The translations under genes and the position numbers were made by a program. From positions 1-9,689 of the forward strand of contig JAHFAA010000113.1 in NCBI GenBank assembly GCA_023250775.1: 9,689 nt of DNA, given 5' to 3'. Shown in pieces: positions 7,392 through 9,689 of the stretch (positions are counted from its first letter, which is position 1; every line of letters starts with the position of its first letter). Below the pieces are notes generated by a model. The model worked only from the letters and a program-made list of their open reading frames with translations. It was not told the origin of the DNA and searched no databases. This DNA is from Bdellovibrionales bacterium. Its GTDB lineage: Bacteria > Bdellovibrionota > Bacteriovoracia > Bacteriovoracales > Bacteriovoracaceae.

Positions 7392-7409
7392 GTCAAACGT
7401 TCGTTTAAC
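7392..7409. promoter_or_regulatory. TetR-type operator candidate controlling the efflux operon
   Basis: GTCAAACGTTCGTTTAAC is an 18-bp inverted repeat with a two-base centre: GT-x-AAACG, TT, CGTTT-x-AC, with a single symmetric mismatch. TetR-family dimers typically bind compact palindromes of this size. It begins just downstream of the predicted -10 of the operon (7411-7416), across the expected transcription start, where a bound repressor would block initiation. The last gene of the operon encodes a TetR regulator, which makes it the natural ligand; that link is inference. Confidence 0.6.
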
Positions 7410-7410
7410 T

Positions 7411-7450
7411 TTTATATGAAGAGGTGTTGGACTTCAAGTTAAAATTTTAA
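7411..7450 (-). promoter_or_regulatory. Promoter of the efflux operon
   Basis: On the minus strand, TTGAAG (7437-7432) can serve as -35 and TATAAA (7416-7411) as -10. The 15-base spacer is shorter than ideal. Immediately upstream of the -35 is a perfect AT palindrome, TTAAAATTTTAA (7439-7450), resembling an UP element. Transcription would start near 7404, inside the inverted repeat, leaving a leader of about 50 bases before the ATG at 7355. Confidence 0.45.
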
Positions 7451-7473
7451 AAGAGAACGAAAATCTAGGATGG

Positions 7474-7944
7474 TTATTTCATGTGCTCTTTGACTTTTAT
7501 CTCGCGCTGAAATAGCTGATCAATGTCGTCTTGTTTCTCAAGTCTCCCCAACTCTTGCATGGTTTGACCTTTCGCCACCGCGAGAATATCCATCTTTGAG
7601 TGCTTGGTTAAAACAATTACCAAGTTGATACTATCGAGAACATCATTGGGAGAAAATTTGGCGATGAATTTCAGATCACGCGCCAAATCTGAGTAGAGGG
7701 TCTTCTGTAAATCGGCGTCGGTTTTGATCATAACGTGAGAATCGATGGTCACGTTCAAATCATTTTTATCGCATTTAATCGTCCAATTCGAAGGCATTTG
7801 CTTCTCAAGGGCATCTTGAATGACAAAACAAGTATAGTGATGTCCTCTGTCCCGAGGAGCATTGGCAAGGTAGACCATAAGAAAAGCAAACAAAACCAGC
7901 GAACTTAATAAGACGGGATTTTTGCGATTAAAGCTAACTTTCAT
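7474..7944 (-). CDS. Small membrane-anchored protein of unknown function
   Basis: I do not recognise this 156-residue protein. It has a basic N-terminus (MKVSFNRKN), one hydrophobic helix at about 11-28 (VLLSSLVLFAFLMVYLANA) and a soluble, mostly hydrophilic remainder, probably periplasmic by the positive-inside rule. The ANA before PRD could also be a signal peptidase site, making it secreted. Two cysteines, Cys39 and Cys58, could form a disulfide. The middle (LNVTIDSHVMIKTDADLQKT) and the segment DSINLVIVLTKHSKMDILAV look like beta strands of a small alpha/beta domain; the C-terminal 30 residues are charged and probably helical. It is divergent from motAB and 118 bases upstream of the efflux operon in the same direction. 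Neither neighbour tells its role. ATG at 7944 has no Shine-Dalgarno but lies directly after an extended -10. Confidence 0.75.
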   Translation of the reverse strand: MKVSFNRKNPVLLSSLVLFAFLMVYLANAPRDRGHHYTCFVIQDALEKQMPSNWTIKCDKNDLNVTIDSHVMIKTDADLQKTLYSDLARDLKFIAKFSPNDVLDSINLVIVLTKHSKMDILAVAKGQTMQELGRLEKQDDIDQLFQREIKVKEHMK

Positions 7945-7950
7945 AAAATA

Positions 7951-7959
7951 ATTATATCA
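7951..7959 (-). promoter_or_regulatory. Extended -10 promoter of the small membrane-anchored protein
   Basis: On the minus strand the sequence TGATATAAT is a perfect extended -10 (TGnTATAAT). Seventeen bases further upstream is TTATAA, a weak -35, which extended -10 promoters tolerate. Only six bases (TATTTT) separate the -10 from the ATG at 7944, so transcription would begin at or next to the start codon. Confidence 0.5.
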
Positions 7960-7974
7960 CAGCAAATTTAAGGT

Positions 7975-7980
7975 TATAAT
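7975..7980 (+). promoter_or_regulatory. -10 element of a candidate motAB promoter
   Basis: A consensus TATAAT lies 50 bases before the motA ATG. The hexamer 17 bases upstream (7952-7957, TTATAT) is a poor -35. It faces away from the extended -10 at 7951-7959, with 15 bases between the two, so the divergent promoters would compete for polymerase. Start of transcription would be near 7987. Confidence 0.4.
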
Positions 7981-8014
7981 CACATAAAGGAGAAATTTAT
8001 CCTTTGCCGAATCC

Positions 8015-8022
8015 AAGGAGGG
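8015..8022 (+). promoter_or_regulatory. Shine-Dalgarno of motA
   Basis: AAGGAGGG is a near-perfect anti-16S match. It sits seven bases before the ATG at 8030, which selects that codon over an in-frame TTG at 8024 that is only one base from the purine run. Confidence 0.75.
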
Positions 8023-8029
8023 ATTGATT

Positions 8030-8821
8030 ATGGATATTGCGTCGGTGATAGGTTACGTTCTCGGATTCGTCTGTATTATTGGATTCGTCCTCTCCGAAGG
8101 TTCACTGTCACAATTCTTCTATATGCCCGCAATTGCCATCGTTTTTGGCGGGGTTACGGCCGCCTGTTTTATTAAGTGGCCACTCAAAGATGTTCTTCGT
8201 CTTCCCGCTCTCGTTGGCAAAGTATTCTTTTTCTCGACGCCGGCACCCGATGTCGTTATTGAGGAGATCAAAAAGCTCGCCGAGGTGGCCCGAAGAGAAT
8301 CCGTCTTCGCTTTGGAAAAAATACAAATCACCGATCCCTTTATGAAAAAGGCCATGACCCTTGCCGCTGATAACCGGCCCCCTGCTGTCATCCAGACGAT
8401 TTTGGGTTGGGAAGTCGAGGCCATGCAGGAACGACATGTCAGAGGTTCAGATATGACTGAAAACATGGCCGCCGATGCGCCAGGTTTCGGAATGCTTGGA
8501 ACGCTTTTGGGTCTGGTTTTGATGCTCTCTCACCTTGAGGATCCGTCAAATATCGGCCCATCAATGGCAACCGCTCTGCTGACCACCACCTATGGTGCGT
8601 TTATTGCCAACCTCATCATGTTGCCCATGACCAATAAATTAAAAATCCGCTCCAAAGAAGAAGCTTTGAATATGAATATCGTTATCGCCGGAACGATCGG
8701 AATTGTGTCCGGAGAAAATCCTCGACTCATTGTGGAAAAGCTCAATGCCTTCCTACCTCCTTCGGCACGAAAAATTGATGCGGATGAAGGCGATAAGGGC
8801 TCGAGCGCGAAGAAGGCCTAA
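8030..8821 (+). CDS. motA: Flagellar stator protein MotA (PomA-like)
   Basis: The 263-residue protein has the MotA/TolQ/ExbB-type architecture with four membrane helices: two near the N-terminus (about 3-21 and 31-49), a cytoplasmic loop of about 95 residues, then two more (about 150-168 and 180-200). The loop has Arg88-Arg89-Glu90 and Glu96, which face the rotor protein FliG in this family. Pro151 starts APGFGMLGTLLGLVLML, followed by DPSNIGPSMATALLTTTYGA. These segments are very close to PomA of the sodium-driven Vibrio motor, including Thr158 and Thr185-Thr186, known to matter for sodium there. With MotB it forms a 5:2 ion channel that turns the flagellum. The start at 8030 is set by AAGGAGGG. 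motB begins 5 bases after the stop, a clear operon. No other flagellar genes are in view. Confidence 0.93.
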   Translation: MDIASVIGYVLGFVCIIGFVLSEGSLSQFFYMPAIAIVFGGVTAACFIKWPLKDVLRLPALVGKVFFFSTPAPDVVIEEIKKLAEVARRESVFALEKIQITDPFMKKAMTLAADNRPPAVIQTILGWEVEAMQERHVRGSDMTENMAADAPGFGMLGTLLGLVLMLSHLEDPSNIGPSMATALLTTTYGAFIANLIMLPMTNKLKIRSKEEALNMNIVIAGTIGIVSGENPRLIVEKLNAFLPPSARKIDADEGDKGSSAKKA

Positions 8822-8826
8822 GTCCT

Positions 8827-9648
8827 ATGGCAGAGAGAGAAAAAAGTCACGAAGAGGAAGGAGGCGGAGAAGAACACTCCAAGCCTTGCCCCAAACTCGC
8901 CCTCGGTGCCCCTCTCTGGTACATCACCTATGCCGATATGATCACCCTGCTCTTGTGCTTTTTCATCCTGCTCCTCACCTTTTCCAGTCAAGATAAGAAA
9001 AAGGCGGAAGCGGCCCTGGGCTCAATGAAAAATGCCTTGGGTGGCGGCCCCGGCATGGTTTCGATTCTTGGTCGTTCTTTTGATAATGCCTTTACGATTC
9101 TCGAAGGCGACAGTCCTCCGAAACCTTTTCCCATCGAGTTTGCAGGTGGCGAAGGCCTCTTGGATAAGATGGAAATTAACCGTCCCGCCGGTGATCTCTC
9201 CCATCACATGCTGAAGGACTTAAAAGAGCATGAACTGAGTGACACAGCGGAGGTTTATGAAATTGATGAGACGGCCGAGATAAGAGTGACTGACAGAATT
9301 AGTTTCAAACAAGGATCAGACGAAATTGAACGGATTCATTTTCCAACTTTTGAGAAAATTATCGAAATGATGAAAGATGAAAATTACCATCTGGTTATTT
9401 CTGGTTATGCGGCAAAGGCCGAAAAATCACTCGATGGCAAACTCTCTGCAGCACAGCTTTCTTCCAAACGCGCCATCGACATCGCCAACTTGTTGATCAG
9501 CAGAGGAGTTCCCGCGGAACGCACAACCATCGTTTCTTATGGGGACTCGCGTTCACAAGGACATGCCGATCTTGATCGCAAAGTTGAATTTACCTTTCGC
9601 AAGTCTTCACTCCACGATGCCGGACGGAAGGTAAATCCCGATAACTGA
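8827..9648 (+). CDS. motB: Flagellar stator protein MotB (PomB-like)
   Basis: The 273-residue protein has an acidic cytoplasmic N-terminus (EEEGGGEEH), one membrane helix (about 33-53) and a C-terminal OmpA-like domain (about 150-258). The ion-carrying aspartate is Asp37 in ITYADMITLLLCFFILLLTF, with the Cys seen in PomB. The plug segment after the helix (GSMKNALG) also looks like PomB. It pairs with MotA and anchors the stator to peptidoglycan. The OmpA-like domain keeps the LSxxRA motif (LSSKRAID, Arg215) and the final RKVEF, but the usual GHTD/GYTD is GYAAKA, so the conserved Thr-Asp is missing. ATG at 8827 is five bases past motA's stop, with only a weak GAAGG upstream, so translational coupling is likely. 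It ends at TGA 9646-9648, and the last 41 bases show no gene. Confidence 0.92.
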   Translation: MAEREKSHEEEGGGEEHSKPCPKLALGAPLWYITYADMITLLLCFFILLLTFSSQDKKKAEAALGSMKNALGGGPGMVSILGRSFDNAFTILEGDSPPKPFPIEFAGGEGLLDKMEINRPAGDLSHHMLKDLKEHELSDTAEVYEIDETAEIRVTDRISFKQGSDEIERIHFPTFEKIIEMMKDENYHLVISGYAAKAEKSLDGKLSAAQLSSKRAIDIANLLISRGVPAERTTIVSYGDSRSQGHADLDRKVEFTFRKSSLHDAGRKVNPDN

Positions 9649-9689
9649 TCTATTCTTTAGATTTTGGTCTGGCGGCGATTGAAATTTCT

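Noticed and set aside
7391..7396. Consensus -35 TTGACA on the minus strand, overlapping the palindrome.
   Set aside because: The hexamer 17 bases downstream is TTTTTC, and no acceptable -10 exists at 16-18 bases. It is more likely part of the operator.
7986..8005. Small hairpin in the motA leader, AAAGGA (7986-7991) pairing TCCTTT (8000-8005).
   Set aside because: It has only six mostly AU pairs, an eight-base loop and no T-run, and it does not cover the motA ribosome binding site.
7985..8013. Flagellar sigma-28-like promoter before motA: TAAA at 7985-7988 and GCCGAATC at 8006-8013.
   Set aside because: The spacing is 17 instead of about 15 bases, only GCCGA of the -10 matches, and the start would fall inside the Shine-Dalgarno at 8015-8022, leaving no usable leader.
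8024..8029. TTG start for motA two codons upstream of the ATG.
   Set aside because: It lies one base from the purine-rich ribosome binding site, too close for initiation, and the family N-terminus fits the ATG at 8030.

Overview
The window comes from a flagellated Gram-negative bacterium. The evidence is a TolC-type outer-membrane protein with an AcrB-type RND pump, a flagellar stator pair, and ApaG, a family found mainly in Proteobacteria. Gene packing is tight, GC is near balanced, and several stator and pump motifs would suit a Bdellovibrionota or deltaproteobacterium-like lineage. That placement is a guess, because no marker gene is present.

Layout. Positions 2-712 (+) hold the C-terminal part of an unrecognised protein. 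It ends in a GC-rich hairpin. Next, on the + strand, come apaG (795-1223), a small DoxX-family membrane protein (1280-1663) and a stand-alone FHA-domain protein with a basic tail (1672-2169). The last two are spaced like an operon. A minus-strand efflux operon is read from about 7404 down to 2166: an outer-membrane factor (5922-7355), an RND pump (2777-5929) and a TetR-family regulator (start 2780). All three genes overlap at their ends. No periplasmic adaptor gene is present in the operon. An 18-bp near-palindrome of TetR-operator type lies just downstream of the predicted -10 of this operon.

The most notable feature is the regulator. Its reading frame is cut by a TAG at codon 139, but the same frame continues with protein-like sequence for 65 more codons, to the length expected of a TetR protein. 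The ligand-binding half is therefore separated from the DNA-binding half by a single in-frame stop. This could be a recent nonsense mutation (derepressing or altering pump control), a sequencing error, or readthrough.

Upstream of the pump operon is a small membrane-anchored protein of unknown function (7474-7944, -), whose extended -10 lies so close to its ATG that the mRNA would be leaderless. It is divergent from a motAB pair (8030-8821 and 8827-9648, +) of the sodium-type PomAB flavour. The MotB-like protein has lost the usual Thr-Asp of the OmpA-like peptidoglycan-binding motif.

I saw no RNA genes, insertion sequences, CRISPR arrays or prophage genes. I did not identify a wholly new system. 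The observations most worth checking are the interrupted regulator with its candidate operator, and the adaptor-less pump operon.
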